DNA of 45,081 nucleotides from Salinisphaera japonica YTM-1 (GTDB lineage Bacteria > Pseudomonadota > Gammaproteobacteria > Nevskiales > Salinisphaeraceae): positions 1 through 45,081 of the forward strand of contig NZ_AYKG01000022.1 of the NCBI RefSeq assembly GCF_003788585.1, read 5' to 3'. The position numbers were made by a program, and so were the translations under genes. A model generated the notes under the pieces. That model did no database searches. It was not told the origin of the DNA and worked only from the letters and a program-made list of their open reading frames with translations. Shown piece after piece: positions 37,069 to 45,081 of the stretch (its first letter is position 1; the number at the start of each line of letters is the position of its first letter).

Positions 37069-40000
37069 TCTCGAATCTCGTGCCAGGTGCGTCGCCCGGT
37101 GTACGCGCCGTTGGCCAGGGTGAGGGTGGCGGTCTGTCCGCTGGTCAGTGGCAGTTTATAGACGCGGGTGCCATTATCGGAATCGATGAAACGCGCGCCG
37201 GCACCGGCCGAGCCGCGGCTGGCGTAGCCAATGCCCACGATTCGCGTGCCGTCGATCGTATCGGCCTCGTTGACGAGCCCATCGGCGTTCAGATCGAAGA
37301 CGTTTCGCGCGGGCTCGCCGCCGCTTGCCCGGTCGACAACGGTGAAAAAGCCGCTGCTGGTCAACTGACAGCTTTCAGCGTTGAGCACCACGGATTCGAA
37401 CTCCAGCGTGTCGCCCACGACGCGCGGGGCGCGGACCACGGCTTCGGTCGTAGTGGCGTCAAAATCGATCACCCAGCCGCGATCATTGATCCGTGGGTCG
37501 CCTGTCGCTGTGCGCGTGACGAAATTGACCGGCCTATCGGTGACGCTTCGAAAGCTCAAGGCCGTATTGCCGGCCGCGCCCGTATTCTGTAACTGCTGGC
37601 TGATCAGCGCGCTGCGCGTAATCGGCGTATTGCCCGGGCGCGGCGGCACGTCGCCGTTTTCGGTATATGAAAAGACCTGGGTATCCCACAGACCGTAGAC
37701 CGAGTTGGCCGGCGTCTGTCGATCGGCGGCGACCGGCGTGATGTTCTGGCCGGTGCCGACATAGACCATGACACCGTAGCTTGGCCCCAGGGGATGAAGG
37801 GCGACCGCCGGGGCGCTGGTGATGGGCTGGGGCTGACCGTCACGACTGGCCTGAAACAGGCGGCTCTGTGTCCATGCGCCGGCCGAGCGTGCGGAGAGAT
37901 CGAAGCGCCAGACGTTGCCATAAAGATCCCCGGCATAGACATAATCCACGATTCGATCGCCGTCGACGTCAACCGGGGTCGGGCTGGCCAGCCCGTTGCC
38001 GGATTGGCCCGTCACCGGGACGGCGCCCGTGTCCAGACGTCTGATGAGCTCGCCGGTTTCCACGTCGACCACGAACAGAGAGGCGCCGAACCCGTCGCTG
38101 TTGTAACCGTTGCCGAATATCGCGGCCCACCGGCCGGTATGCAGCCGCACGATGCTGGGCGTGCCGAACGTACGACCCAGCTGCGGGTCGCGAAATTCCC
38201 AGCGTACGAGCGACGCCGCTCGGGCCTCTGCCTGGCCGGGCGCGGGCGGGTCGGTGACATCCAGGGCATAGATCGTGCGTCCGCCGTTTCGCAGGCCGCC
38301 GACCAGCACGCTGTGCCAGGCGTTATCGTAAAAGGCCGGATCGACGGCGACCTGACCATCGACGTAGGCCCGGTGGCGATAGGCCGGATCGGTCAGGCGA
38401 GCCGTGCCGGCCAATTCGCCGAGCACGTCATTGGGCACATAAGCGAATCGCTCGCGCCCGGAATCGGCATCAAAGGCATGCAGCATGCCATCGTTGGCGC
38501 CGACATAGACCAGCGGGGTGCGAGCGGCCGTGTTGGCGACGAACCCGCTGGCGCCACTGTAGGGCCGGGCCCCGGCCGTGTTTTCTGGCGGCGTGACCGT
38601 GGGAAAACGCCGATCCAGCCAGAGGCCTGCATAGCGCAGGGGATCGGCCGTGCCAACGAATACCGGCACGGCATTGATGATGTCGCCCAGCACCGTATCG
38701 GCCCGGTTCCGGAAGCCGCCGATCGTGTTCTGGGCCACGCTCTGTCGCTCGCGCGATCGATCTCCTCGCAGATAAGCCACGGCCGGGCCGTCGAGTGTGG
38801 GGAACCGGCCGGTCAGCGCTGTATCCGCCCGGAAGCCGCGGCCGCTTACCGCACCGCCGGTGAGCGCGTTCGGCTGGTTGCGTAAGGCGGTGATGATCTG
38901 TCGTGTGTCGTTGGCTGCCGTGCCGTTGTAACCGGGCAGCGTGTCCGAGGCGCGCCAGAACACGGTTTCGTTTTCGGTGCCGGCATCCAGCGCCCGTTTT
39001 TTGATTAGATCTCCTGACCAGCGACGCGTGTCGTAGCGTGTCTGATAAAGCACGGCGTCGCTACGAAAGTCGGTGCCGCTGCCGGTCGCGTTGCGGCTGG
39101 TTTCGCTGCGCGCCAGAATATCGCCGATCAGTGCCGTGAAGCCGCTCAGCAGCGCCTGTGGTGAATCCGCGTTGACCAGCCGGCCGCGCGTGTTGAGCGT
39201 GGCATGCCAGAGATCGTCAATCTCCGAGGCAGCGCCCACGGACAATGAAGGGGCGGGTTCCCGCTCAGCTGGCGCGGCGCGGCGCAGATACCAGGGCGGC
39301 GGATTCAGATACGGCGTGCGGTTGACATCGGCGAAGGCGTCGTTGCCGAAAATCACGCCGTCAATGCCCAGCGTGACCCCGTAGGTGCTGACATGGGGCC
39401 GGGCCAGGCAATCCTGTCGCTCGTCGCCCGGGCAGCCGTCCGGCACGGGCAAAACCGGCTGATTGGGTATGCCGGGCGGTGGCTCGAACTCGGCGTAATA
39501 TTTCATCGCAACATCGGCGATCGTATTGCTGTAGGCGTCCGGTATCGGCGAGTTTGGGCCGCCGAATCCGCCATCGACGTTGCCGATACCGCTGACCTGG
39601 CTGCTGTTGAAACCGTCGGTGAACAACAGCGAATAGTTGCGCTGGCAGGCGGCCTGTATGACGCGCGTATCGTTTTCAAAGATCTCGCCCAGATTGAGCA
39701 GTGCCTGGCGATTGGGCGTGCCCCGCGCCACAGCGAAATCCATCTGGTAGATCGAATTATAGAAAGCGGTGCGTGTCGTCGTTGTGCCGGTCGTCAACGC
39801 CGTCATGTTTTGGCTGTCGCGCAAGCACGTGGCCGAGCCGTTGATGGTGCAGGCATGGACACGTATGTCGTTGACAGGCTCGAAGGCACGGGTGGCCGCG
39901 CCGCGGATCGCCAGGCTTCGCTTGCGGTAATACACGAACCAGTTGGCGAAATTCTGGATCGCGTTTCGATAAGCCGTGCCCTCGGCGCCGCCGACAAAGT

Positions 40001-40964
40001 TCTGTGGCTGAATCTGATAGCCCATTAACGCTTCGCCGTTCGGGCCCGTGCCCGTCAATGGGGTGGCGGACGCACTCCAGCCGAAGCCCGGCGGCAGGGG
40101 GCTGGATCCGTCGGCTGGTTTTTTCAGATAGAACGTGGCCGGCACGTAGGCAATGCCCAGTTCCCGGCCATCCTGGATCGTCGCGGGCTCGGCGGCGGGG
40201 AAGAACCCGGTTTGGCTGCCGGTCTGCAGGGTAAGCGTTGCGCGAAACTCGTAGCCGAAAAGCGCCAGTAAGCCACAGCCACCCAACCGACTGGGCTGGG
40301 CCACCGCATTGAGCAACGGGCTGTAACAAACGTTCGTGTACGTGGTCGAGCTGGGCACGGTGTGGTGATACACCGTGCCTTCGGGAATAGTGGTGCCGCT
40401 CGGCACGAAGAATTGATACCCCGGCTCGTTGCTTGCCATATTACCGCGCAAGTCGAGCGTGCCGTTGCCATGAGCCGGATCGTAGCGCGCCGCCGAAGGA
40501 TCGGCGTTGTCGTAACCGATCCACGGGCTATACACAGTGGCCGGATCAAAATACGCGCGATTGAATTCCGGATCGCGGGCATAGGCGAACGACGGCAGGG
40601 GCGGAATCGCGTAAAACCGGTCATAGATCCGCCGATCGCGCGCCTGGCAGTTCGTGCCGGCGGTGTTGCAGTTGTTGAAGCCGTTGGGAAACAGATACCC
40701 GTAGGTCTCGCTGTCCTTGGTGAGCAGCCGGTCCGGGGTCAGTGACAGGCCCGGTGCAGGGTTGAACAATGTTTCCAGATCCATCGATCCCGAGTCGTCG
40801 ATCGCCACGAGAATATTGGGCGGTCGGGCGGTGGTTGCTGCGCTGGGCTGATCGGTCAGTGACAGTGCCGGCGTGCTCTGGGCAACAGCCGCGCCGCCGA
40901 AAAGCGATGCGCCGATCAACGCACAGGTCGCCAGTGCCAGCCGTGTCGTAATCCCCAACTTCAT
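37065..40964 (-). CDS. pilY1: PilY1-type pilus tip adhesin
   Basis: A 1299-residue secreted/tip-associated protein. A signal peptide (1-28, ending AVA-QS) is followed by a von Willebrand-like region with the MIDAS start DDSGS (56-60). The C-terminal half is the PilY1 beta-propeller, with VYVGANDGMLHAFDADSG and a calcium-type loop DVDGDRIVDYVYAGD near 998. A second Asp-rich EF-like loop DLNADGLVNEAD lies near 1221. ATG 40964 is chosen by its GAGGTG site and signal peptide; the open frame extends further upstream. PilY1 regulates pilus extension and retraction and promotes adhesion. It overlaps both neighbours by 4 bp. Confidence 0.93.
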   Translation of the reverse strand: MKLGITTRLALATCALIGASLFGGAAVAQSTPALSLTDQPSAATTARPPNILVAIDDSGSMDLETLFNPAPGLSLTPDRLLTKDSETYGYLFPNGFNNCNTAGTNCQARDRRIYDRFYAIPPLPSFAYARDPEFNRAYFDPATVYSPWIGYDNADPSAARYDPAHGNGTLDLRGNMASNEPGYQFFVPSGTTIPEGTVYHHTVPSSTTYTNVCYSPLLNAVAQPSRLGGCGLLALFGYEFRATLTLQTGSQTGFFPAAEPATIQDGRELGIAYVPATFYLKKPADGSSPLPPGFGWSASATPLTGTGPNGEALMGYQIQPQNFVGGAEGTAYRNAIQNFANWFVYYRKRSLAIRGAATRAFEPVNDIRVHACTINGSATCLRDSQNMTALTTGTTTTRTAFYNSIYQMDFAVARGTPNRQALLNLGEIFENDTRVIQAACQRNYSLLFTDGFNSSQVSGIGNVDGGFGGPNSPIPDAYSNTIADVAMKYYAEFEPPPGIPNQPVLPVPDGCPGDERQDCLARPHVSTYGVTLGIDGVIFGNDAFADVNRTPYLNPPPWYLRRAAPAEREPAPSLSVGAASEIDDLWHATLNTRGRLVNADSPQALLSGFTALIGDILARSETSRNATGSGTDFRSDAVLYQTRYDTRRWSGDLIKKRALDAGTENETVFWRASDTLPGYNGTAANDTRQIITALRNQPNALTGGAVSGRGFRADTALTGRFPTLDGPAVAYLRGDRSRERQSVAQNTIGGFRNRADTVLGDIINAVPVFVGTADPLRYAGLWLDRRFPTVTPPENTAGARPYSGASGFVANTAARTPLVYVGANDGMLHAFDADSGRERFAYVPNDVLGELAGTARLTDPAYRHRAYVDGQVAVDPAFYDNAWHSVLVGGLRNGGRTIYALDVTDPPAPGQAEARAASLVRWEFRDPQLGRTFGTPSIVRLHTGRWAAIFGNGYNSDGFGASLFVVDVETGELIRRLDTGAVPVTGQSGNGLASPTPVDVDGDRIVDYVYAGDLYGNVWRFDLSARSAGAWTQSRLFQASRDGQPQPITSAPAVALHPLGPSYGVMVYVGTGQNITPVAADRQTPANSVYGLWDTQVFSYTENGDVPPRPGNTPITRSALISQQLQNTGAAGNTALSFRSVTDRPVNFVTRTATGDPRINDRGWVIDFDATTTEAVVRAPRVVGDTLEFESVVLNAESCQLTSSGFFTVVDRASGGEPARNVFDLNADGLVNEADTIDGTRIVGIGYASRGSAGAGARFIDSDNGTRVYKLPLTSGQTATLTLANGAYTGRRTWHEIRE

Positions 40965-41515
40965 CGCGCCACCTCGAAGATCATCTGGGCCACCGCACGG
41001 CCCGCGCGACCGCCGCCGCCGCCCGTACGTGCCGTGACGCGGAAACGCCAGCGATCCGGCCGGGCGTTGAGCACGGTCATTTCGCCAGGCAGGGCCTCGA
41101 CAACATAATCGGTTCGGGCGTTGCTTCCAGGTGCGGCGTATTGAGCCGTGGGGCCGGCGCTCCAGAACGCATCGCCCAGATATCGTGCGGGCGTATCCGG
41201 TGTTTGCGGGCCGGCCAGTCGAATCGGCAGATTCGGTAATACCTGGGGGCAGTCGGCCGCCGAGCCGGCCGCGGCGCCGAGTGCGGCGTGACACGAGCCA
41301 AGACGCTTGTCGCGCAGAAGATGCCCGACATAGGCCAGTGCCGAATTGGCACGGTCCAGTGCTTCGGCCTTGTCTTGCTGATTGGCGGCCATGCGTTGTT
41401 GCAGCGTGGCCGAAGAGATAGCTGTGACGGCCAGTAGGGTGAGTACCACCAGAAAAATCAGGCTCGTGACTAGAATGAAGCCGCGCTGGGTATGTGGTGC
41501 GGGGCAGTGGTTCAT
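40961..41515 (-). CDS. pilX: Type IV minor pilin PilX
   Basis: A 184-residue minor pilin. The leader ends in Gly before FILVTSLIFLVVLTLLAVTA; residue 5 is Thr instead of Glu, a known trait of the PilX/GspK type that caps the pilus tip. The PilX N-terminal family block continues with TLQQRMAANQQDKAEALDRA. It overlaps pilW by 4 bp and pilY1 by 4 bp. It likely links PilY1 to the priming complex. Confidence 0.88.
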   Translation of the reverse strand: MNHCPAPHTQRGFILVTSLIFLVVLTLLAVTAISSATLQQRMAANQQDKAEALDRANSALAYVGHLLRDKRLGSCHAALGAAAGSAADCPQVLPNLPIRLAGPQTPDTPARYLGDAFWSAGPTAQYAAPGSNARTDYVVEALPGEMTVLNARPDRWRFRVTARTGGGGGRAGRAVAQMIFEVAR

Positions 41516-42276
41516 GGCAAACGATTCTTGAGCGCGATCGTGCGATCGATCAGCAGTCGTGCCCGTCGGTCGGTGATCTCGAACACCGAGCCGTCCATCA
41601 GGTCGTAGCGTTGGGCCGTGGGCACAGGTAGTGCCCGATCACCGCTTTCCGGATCACTGTGCAACAAGAGCTGGATACGTACGCTCTTGATACGAGTACG
41701 GGCATCGGCGCTCGGCTCGGCGGTGTAATAGACAACGCCATCGGCGCGATTCGGCCCGCCGATACCGTAGCGCACCTCGAACCGATCCACGTTGTCGATC
41801 ACCGGTTGTCGATCGCTGCCTGCCTGATGACAGAGAAGCGCGTTTTGATCTGATATATAAAACTCGAAATCCGCCATTGCCGGCGCGCCGGGCGTGCCGA
41901 TGTCCTGGCCGCGGCAGTTTTTCACGCCGCCGGCAGCCTGAAACCGGATGCGTAGCTGATCGTTATGGTTCTGGACATTGGCCTGGCCGCCGATGACAGC
42001 GTCCTGGGCCAGCGTCGGCGCCAGCGCGTTGCTGGCCGTGAAAGGCTGGCTATCCAGGGTGACGTGATAGCCGGCGTGGGCGATGCCGTGTTCGAGCACG
42101 AACACAGCCAGCCGTGCGTTTTCTTCTAGATGTGCCGTACCGCGTTGAGCCTCGAAACTCTCGCGATTGGCCTGCAGTATCTGTAGTACCCCCACGAGCA
42201 GAAACAGGCCCACCGCCAGCGTGACCATCAGCTCGACCAGTGAGAACCCGTGCTGGGCGGCGTGGGGCGAGCTCAT
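41512..42276 (-). CDS. pilW: Type IV minor pilin PilW
   Basis: A 254-residue prepilin with Gly before FSLVELMVTLAVGLFLLVG and Glu5, typical of PilW, whose helix leads into ILQANRESFEAQRGTAHLEENAR. The size fits PilW. It overlaps pilV by 4 bp and pilX by 4 bp in the same operon. It belongs to the PilV-PilW-PilX-FimU priming complex. Confidence 0.88.
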   Translation of the reverse strand: MSSPHAAQHGFSLVELMVTLAVGLFLLVGVLQILQANRESFEAQRGTAHLEENARLAVFVLEHGIAHAGYHVTLDSQPFTASNALAPTLAQDAVIGGQANVQNHNDQLRIRFQAAGGVKNCRGQDIGTPGAPAMADFEFYISDQNALLCHQAGSDRQPVIDNVDRFEVRYGIGGPNRADGVVYYTAEPSADARTRIKSVRIQLLLHSDPESGDRALPVPTAQRYDLMDGSVFEITDRRARLLIDRTIALKNRLP

Positions 42277-42809
42277 GGGCGAACCTGAGTGACAATACAG
42301 GGGCCGTCGATAGCTGCCGCGTGGGTTTGGCTCGCGCAGCGCACAAGCCCGGGCGGCGCGGTGGTGTTTGGCTGTTCGCGTTCACGCCAGCCCACCGTGA
42401 CCTCCAGCAGCGGGCAGGGTTGATCATTGACCGCGCAATCCACGAAACCTTGGCCCTGGGGCAGGCTGCGCGCCACGATCATCTGCCATTCGCGGCTGTC
42501 CTGACGGGCCATCTCGCCGGGCGTGCAGGGGTTAGCTGCGCCGATACAGCTTGTATTTGAGCTGGCGACGGCGCTGGTCGGGCTGACCGCGGCATAAACC
42601 GAGCGCGCGGCCGGCGCAGGATTGGCTCGGATACGATCGGCCATGCCACTACCGGCGATCCGAGCGAGCGAAACATGGCCGGCGCTATCGGTGGCAATGA
42701 TCGCCGCGCTCTGTAGACCCAGCAGCCCCAAAAGCCCCACGGCGATGATCACGAGCGCGACCAGCGCTTCGATGAGCGTGAAACCGGCGGCGGACGAGAC
42801 ATGACGCAT
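42273..42809 (-). CDS. pilV: Type IV minor pilin PilV
   Basis: A 178-residue prepilin with Gly before FTLIEALVALVIIAVGLLGL and Glu5, followed by LQSAAI, the PilV hallmark. ATG 42809 gives the short leader MRHVSSAAG; the open frame runs further upstream within fimU but has no similarity. Start and fimU stop overlap by one base. Four cysteines in the C-terminal half may form disulfides. Confidence 0.88.
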   Translation of the reverse strand: MRHVSSAAGFTLIEALVALVIIAVGLLGLLGLQSAAIIATDSAGHVSLARIAGSGMADRIRANPAPAARSVYAAVSPTSAVASSNTSCIGAANPCTPGEMARQDSREWQMIVARSLPQGQGFVDCAVNDQPCPLLEVTVGWREREQPNTTAPPGLVRCASQTHAAAIDGPCIVTQVRP

Positions 42810-43336
42810 CAGCAGCCATCCGCGTTGACGGTCGCCACGCGCCCCGTGGCGGCGATGCATACGGTCTGTGTGGCCGATGCGTCTTCGGCGCGGGCTTCTA
42901 TGCTGTGGCCGGACATTGCGAAACCGCTGGAGTTGAAATCGATCGATTGCTCGGTGCTGGCGGTCAGCGTAATACCACCGGCCAGCGCGCGATGAACCCG
43001 CAGAATCTCGGCGCCGTTGCCCGGCGTGGCGCTCGCGCCGCCCGTGTAGACGAGCCAGCCCACGCTCCAGTCCGAGTCGTTGCGACACGTGAGCTGATCG
43101 GCACTGCTGCACAGCGTAACCGTGGTGCCGCGGGCCACCGCCGTGGCCCGCGCATAGTTCAGGGCGCCGACCAGTTCGTTGGTTTGTGTGGTCAAGCCGT
43201 TGCCTTGAACGAGTGAGCGATAGGAGGGGATCGCGATCGTCGCCAGAATCGCAGCCACGGAAAGCGTGACGATCAGCTCGAACAGGGAAAAGCCGCAGGC
43301 ATGCGCACAGGCTGCCTTCACGCCGGCTTCCGCCAT
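42809..43336 (-). CDS. fimU: Type IV minor pilin FimU/FimT (GspH-like)
   Basis: A 175-residue prepilin with Gly before FSLFELIVTLSVAAILATIA and the GspH/FimT-type region after it (NELVGALNYARATAVARG). ATG 43336 is chosen because GGAG precedes it by four bases; an upstream ATG at 43372 has none. It is the first gene of fimU-pilV-pilW-pilX-pilY1-pilE, the order seen in Pseudomonas but lacking pilY2. The choice between FimU and FimT rests on operon position. Confidence 0.82.
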   Translation of the reverse strand: MAEAGVKAACAHACGFSLFELIVTLSVAAILATIAIPSYRSLVQGNGLTTQTNELVGALNYARATAVARGTTVTLCSSADQLTCRNDSDWSVGWLVYTGGASATPGNGAEILRVHRALAGGITLTASTEQSIDFNSSGFAMSGHSIEARAEDASATQTVCIAATGRVATVNADGC

Positions 43337-43454
43337 CTCGCTCCGTGTTCGGCCATGCCGAGAACGTATCATTCGGCGTGCTCCCCCGAGCGCATCCCTG
43401 TGAGGCCAGTATGCACGAGCGGCGTCACAAAACGAGCGGGGTGGCTTCCGACAA

Positions 43455-43483
43455 TAAAAAAGCCCGCCGGAGAACCGACGGGC
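43455..43483 (-). terminator. Rho-independent terminator of tRNA-Thr
   Basis: On the reverse strand GCCCGTCGG-TTCT-CCGGCGGGC (one mismatch) is followed by TTTTTTATT. It lies 8 bp downstream of tRNA-Thr and separates it from fimU. Confidence 0.85.
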
Positions 43484-43490
43484 CTTGATC

Positions 43491-43566
43491 TGGTGCCGAG
43501 GAGAGGAATCGAACCTCCGACCTACTAATTACGAATCAGTTGCTCTACCGACTGAGCTACCTCGGC
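43491..43566 (-). tRNA. tRNA-Thr (CGT)
   Basis: A 76-nt reverse-strand cloverleaf with acceptor GCCGAGG/CCTCGGC, discriminator A and encoded CCA. The anticodon loop TTCGTAA gives CGT, reading ACG. The D-arm AGCTCAGTCGGTAGAGC and T-arm GGTTCGATT are canonical. Confidence 0.97.
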
Positions 43567-43585
43567 GGGAATCGCGAAGGCGCGG

Positions 43586-43614
43586 AGTATAAACAAAGGT
43601 TGGCGCCGCGACAA
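43586..43614 (-). promoter_or_regulatory. Sigma-70 promoter of tRNA-Thr
   Basis: On the reverse strand TTGTCG (complement of 43609-43614), 17-bp spacer and TATACT (complement of 43586-43591). The mature tRNA begins about 20 bp downstream. Confidence 0.65.
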
Positions 43615-43736
43615 CGCCTGTCCGACGAATACGACAAAAGGCTTGCATTCTGTCGGGCAGGCCGACGAAAATAAGGAGATAACAAAACGATGTTGTACGT
43701 CCCGGGCCGCTCGGGACGCATCAAACTAGCGCAAAC

Positions 43737-43826
43737 GGAGAGGTGGCAGAGCGGTTGATTGCACCGGTCTTGAAAACCGGCAGGGGGTCATTCCCCTCGT
43801 GGGTTCGAATCCCACCCTCTCCGCCA
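43737..43826 (+). tRNA. tRNA-Ser (TGA)
   Basis: A 90-nt class II tRNA with acceptor GGAGAGG/CCTCTCC, discriminator G and encoded CCA. The anticodon stem CCGGT/ACCGG holds loop CTTGAAA, anticodon TGA reading UCA/UCG. The long variable arm (AGGGGGTCATTCCCCT) fits Ser. No clear terminator separates it from fba 70 bp downstream; only a short hairpin TCAGGC/GCCTGA (43849-43868) lies between. Confidence 0.97.
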
Positions 43827-43895
43827 TCTTCCCCACGGTTTATAGATTTCAGGCACCAAGGCGCCTGACGTGCACTATCTTGGAGGGGATGACGC

Positions 43896-44915
43896 ATGAA
43901 CCCTGAAACGCTGAAGAACACCGCCCACGAGATCATGTCGCCCGGCAAGGGTATTCTCGCGGCCGATGAATCCACGGGAACGATCGCCAAGCGCTTGGCC
44001 AGCATCGACGTGGAATCCACCGAAGCCAATCGACAGGCCTATCGCAACCTGTTGTTCACTACCGACGGTGTAGAGAACTACATCAGCGGCGTGATTCTGT
44101 TCGAAGAAACCCTGTTTCAGTCGGCCGATGACGGTACGCCGTTCGCAAAAGTACTGGCTGACAAGGGCGTGGTGCCGGGCATCAAGGTCGACAAGGGCGC
44201 AAAGCCGTTGGCGCTCGCAAGCGACGAGAAAATCACCGAAGGCCTCGACGGCCTGCGCGAGCGCCTGGCGGAGTACGCCAAGGCCGGTGCGCGTTTCGCG
44301 AAATGGCGCGGCGTGATCGACATCACCGATGAGCAGCCCAGCGATTACTGCATCGACACCAACGCGCATGCGCTGGCGCGTTATGCCGCGCTCTGCCAGG
44401 AAGCCGATATCGTGCCGATCGTGGAGCCGGAAGTGCTCATGGACGGCGAGCATGATATTGCCACCTGTGAGCGCGTGACCGGGCGTGTGCTCAAGAAAGT
44501 GTTTGAAGCGCTGGATGGCCAGAACGTGCTGCTGGAAGGCATGTTGCTGAAGCCGAACATGGTGATTGCCGGCAAGAAGAGCCAGAAACAGGCCAGCGTT
44601 GATGAAGTCGCCGATGCCACCCTGCGTTGCCTGCGCCGCCATGTGCCGGCCGCCGTGCCGGGCATCGTATTCTTGTCCGGCGGCCAGAGCGATGAGCTGG
44701 CCACCGCGCATCTGAACGCCATGAATCAGCGCGGCGAGCAGCCGTGGGGTCTGTCGTTCTCTTATGGCCGTGCATTGCAGGCGCCGGCGCTGGCAGCCTG
44801 GCAGGGCAAGCCGGAAAACGTGGAGGTCGCACAGAAGGCTTACCACAAGCGGGCCAAGAACAACGGCGCGGCCGCGCAGGGCAGCTATTCTTCGGATATG
44901 GAAAGCGCGGCTTGA
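43896..44915 (+). CDS. Class I fructose-bisphosphate aldolase
   Basis: A 339-residue Schiff-base aldolase of the eukaryote-like class I type, not the zinc class II or the DhnA type. Visible blocks are GILAADESTGT (19-29), GIKVDKG, FAKWRGVI, EPEVL and LLKPNMV, where Lys219 is the Schiff-base lysine, then FLSGGQSDELAT. It cleaves fructose 1,6-bisphosphate or makes it in gluconeogenesis, in the cytoplasm. GGAGGGG precedes the ATG. The C-terminus keeps the alanine-rich tail of the family but ends without the terminal Tyr of vertebrate enzymes. A dispersed repeat follows directly. Confidence 0.94.
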   Translation: MNPETLKNTAHEIMSPGKGILAADESTGTIAKRLASIDVESTEANRQAYRNLLFTTDGVENYISGVILFEETLFQSADDGTPFAKVLADKGVVPGIKVDKGAKPLALASDEKITEGLDGLRERLAEYAKAGARFAKWRGVIDITDEQPSDYCIDTNAHALARYAALCQEADIVPIVEPEVLMDGEHDIATCERVTGRVLKKVFEALDGQNVLLEGMLLKPNMVIAGKKSQKQASVDEVADATLRCLRRHVPAAVPGIVFLSGGQSDELATAHLNAMNQRGEQPWGLSFSYGRALQAPALAAWQGKPENVEVAQKAYHKRAKNNGAAAQGSYSSDMESAA

Positions 44916-44920
44916 ACTAG

Positions 44921-45081
44921 GGCGTGTCGTCATAAGATATGACGTCGCATTGCCCGCGCCGGGCGTGTCAGGCAAGGCGCGGGCCGCCGTGCGTGGCCAG
45001 CCACGGTCAAGGCCCGTAACGCCGCATGGCGCGTCCGGCGCGAGCAACCCGAATGGGCCGGTGGCCAAGCCCCGGCAATCC
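44921..45081 (+). repeat. Dispersed structured repeat, right copy (cut by window edge)
   Basis: Begins five bases after the aldolase stop with GGCGTGTCGTCAT and a hairpin CGTCAT/ATGACG (44928-44944). The core 44972-45033 matches the reverse complement of 18-80. Inner hairpin CGTGGCCAGCCACG (44992-45005), middle stem GCGGGCC/GGCCCGT and outer stem GCGCCGG/CCGGCGC keep the structure of the left copy with different sequence. No gene is seen. Confidence 0.8.

Noticed and set aside
40961-41515. PilX lacking Glu5 as a defect
   Set aside because: PilX/GspK-type pilins commonly lack Glu5, so this is normal for the family.
43643-43673. tRNA-Ser promoter TTGCAT with AAAATA
   Set aside because: The 19-bp spacing and poor -10 make it unconvincing.
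43690-43758. Small open frame after AGGAG running into tRNA-Ser
   Set aside because: It would end inside the tRNA and has 12 nt between the ribosome site and ATG; more likely tRNA leader.

Overview
The window is about 45 kb of GC-rich chromosomal DNA from a gammaproteobacterium. RNase E, ClpS/ClpA, MsbA/LpxK/KdsB, RluC, ObgE/ProB and a FimU-PilV-PilW-PilX-PilY1-PilE operon, in an order close to Pseudomonas, place it there. The blend of a hydrocarbon or short-ketone type catabolic operon with these housekeeping blocks would suit a marine or halophilic relative of Salinisphaera, but that name is only a guess. Both ends lie in copies of one dispersed structured repeat, so the window may be a whole draft contig that broke at repeats.

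Positions 1-7257 hold the accessory part: a sigma-54-type catabolic operon. It has a textbook control region (TGTCCA/TGGACA half-sites at 160-221, a perfect IHF consensus at 258-270, a -24/-12 promoter at 287-301). Behind it come a zinc alcohol dehydrogenase, an amidohydrolase, a DUF59/MIP18-domain protein, a short-chain dehydrogenase, a GldA-type dehydrogenase and an AcoR/MimR-like sigma-54 activator. The dehydrogenase-amidohydrolase-DUF59 trio is known to me from propane/acetone monooxygenase (SDIMO) clusters, but no monooxygenase gene is in the window.

Positions 7356-23478 carry parC, comEC and the lipid A/Kdo genes msbA-lpxK-kdsB with a tyrosine phosphatase, then rne (reverse), divergent from rluC and a HAD phosphatase. 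The yceF (reverse) / yceD-rpmF block follows. Compared with related genomes, exbBD, murB, sppA and plsX are missing from their usual slots. A tandem MITE-like repeat with perfect 29-bp inverted ends lies between the HAD gene and yceF.

Positions 23517-30046 carry clpS-clpA, a second repeat array with the same sequence words, pilB (reverse), tRNA-Pro(CGG) and ispB. Positions 30071-36636 hold rplU-rpmA-obgE-proB, rpsT (reverse) and murJ-ribF-lspA. The ileS gene normally between ribF and lspA is absent, as are fkpB and ispH. Positions 36637-43336 (reverse) are the minor pilin/PilY1 operon, a fully overlapping chain of six genes. tRNA-Thr(CGT), tRNA-Ser(TGA) and a class I fructose-bisphosphate aldolase close the window before the right-hand repeat.

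The most interesting signals are the complete UAS-IHF-sigma-54 architecture with its linked activator, a parS-like perfect palindrome embedded in the DUF59 gene with atypical codons, and a dispersed repeat whose two copies differ by compensatory changes in their stems. All calls were made by reading the sequence; no database search was run.
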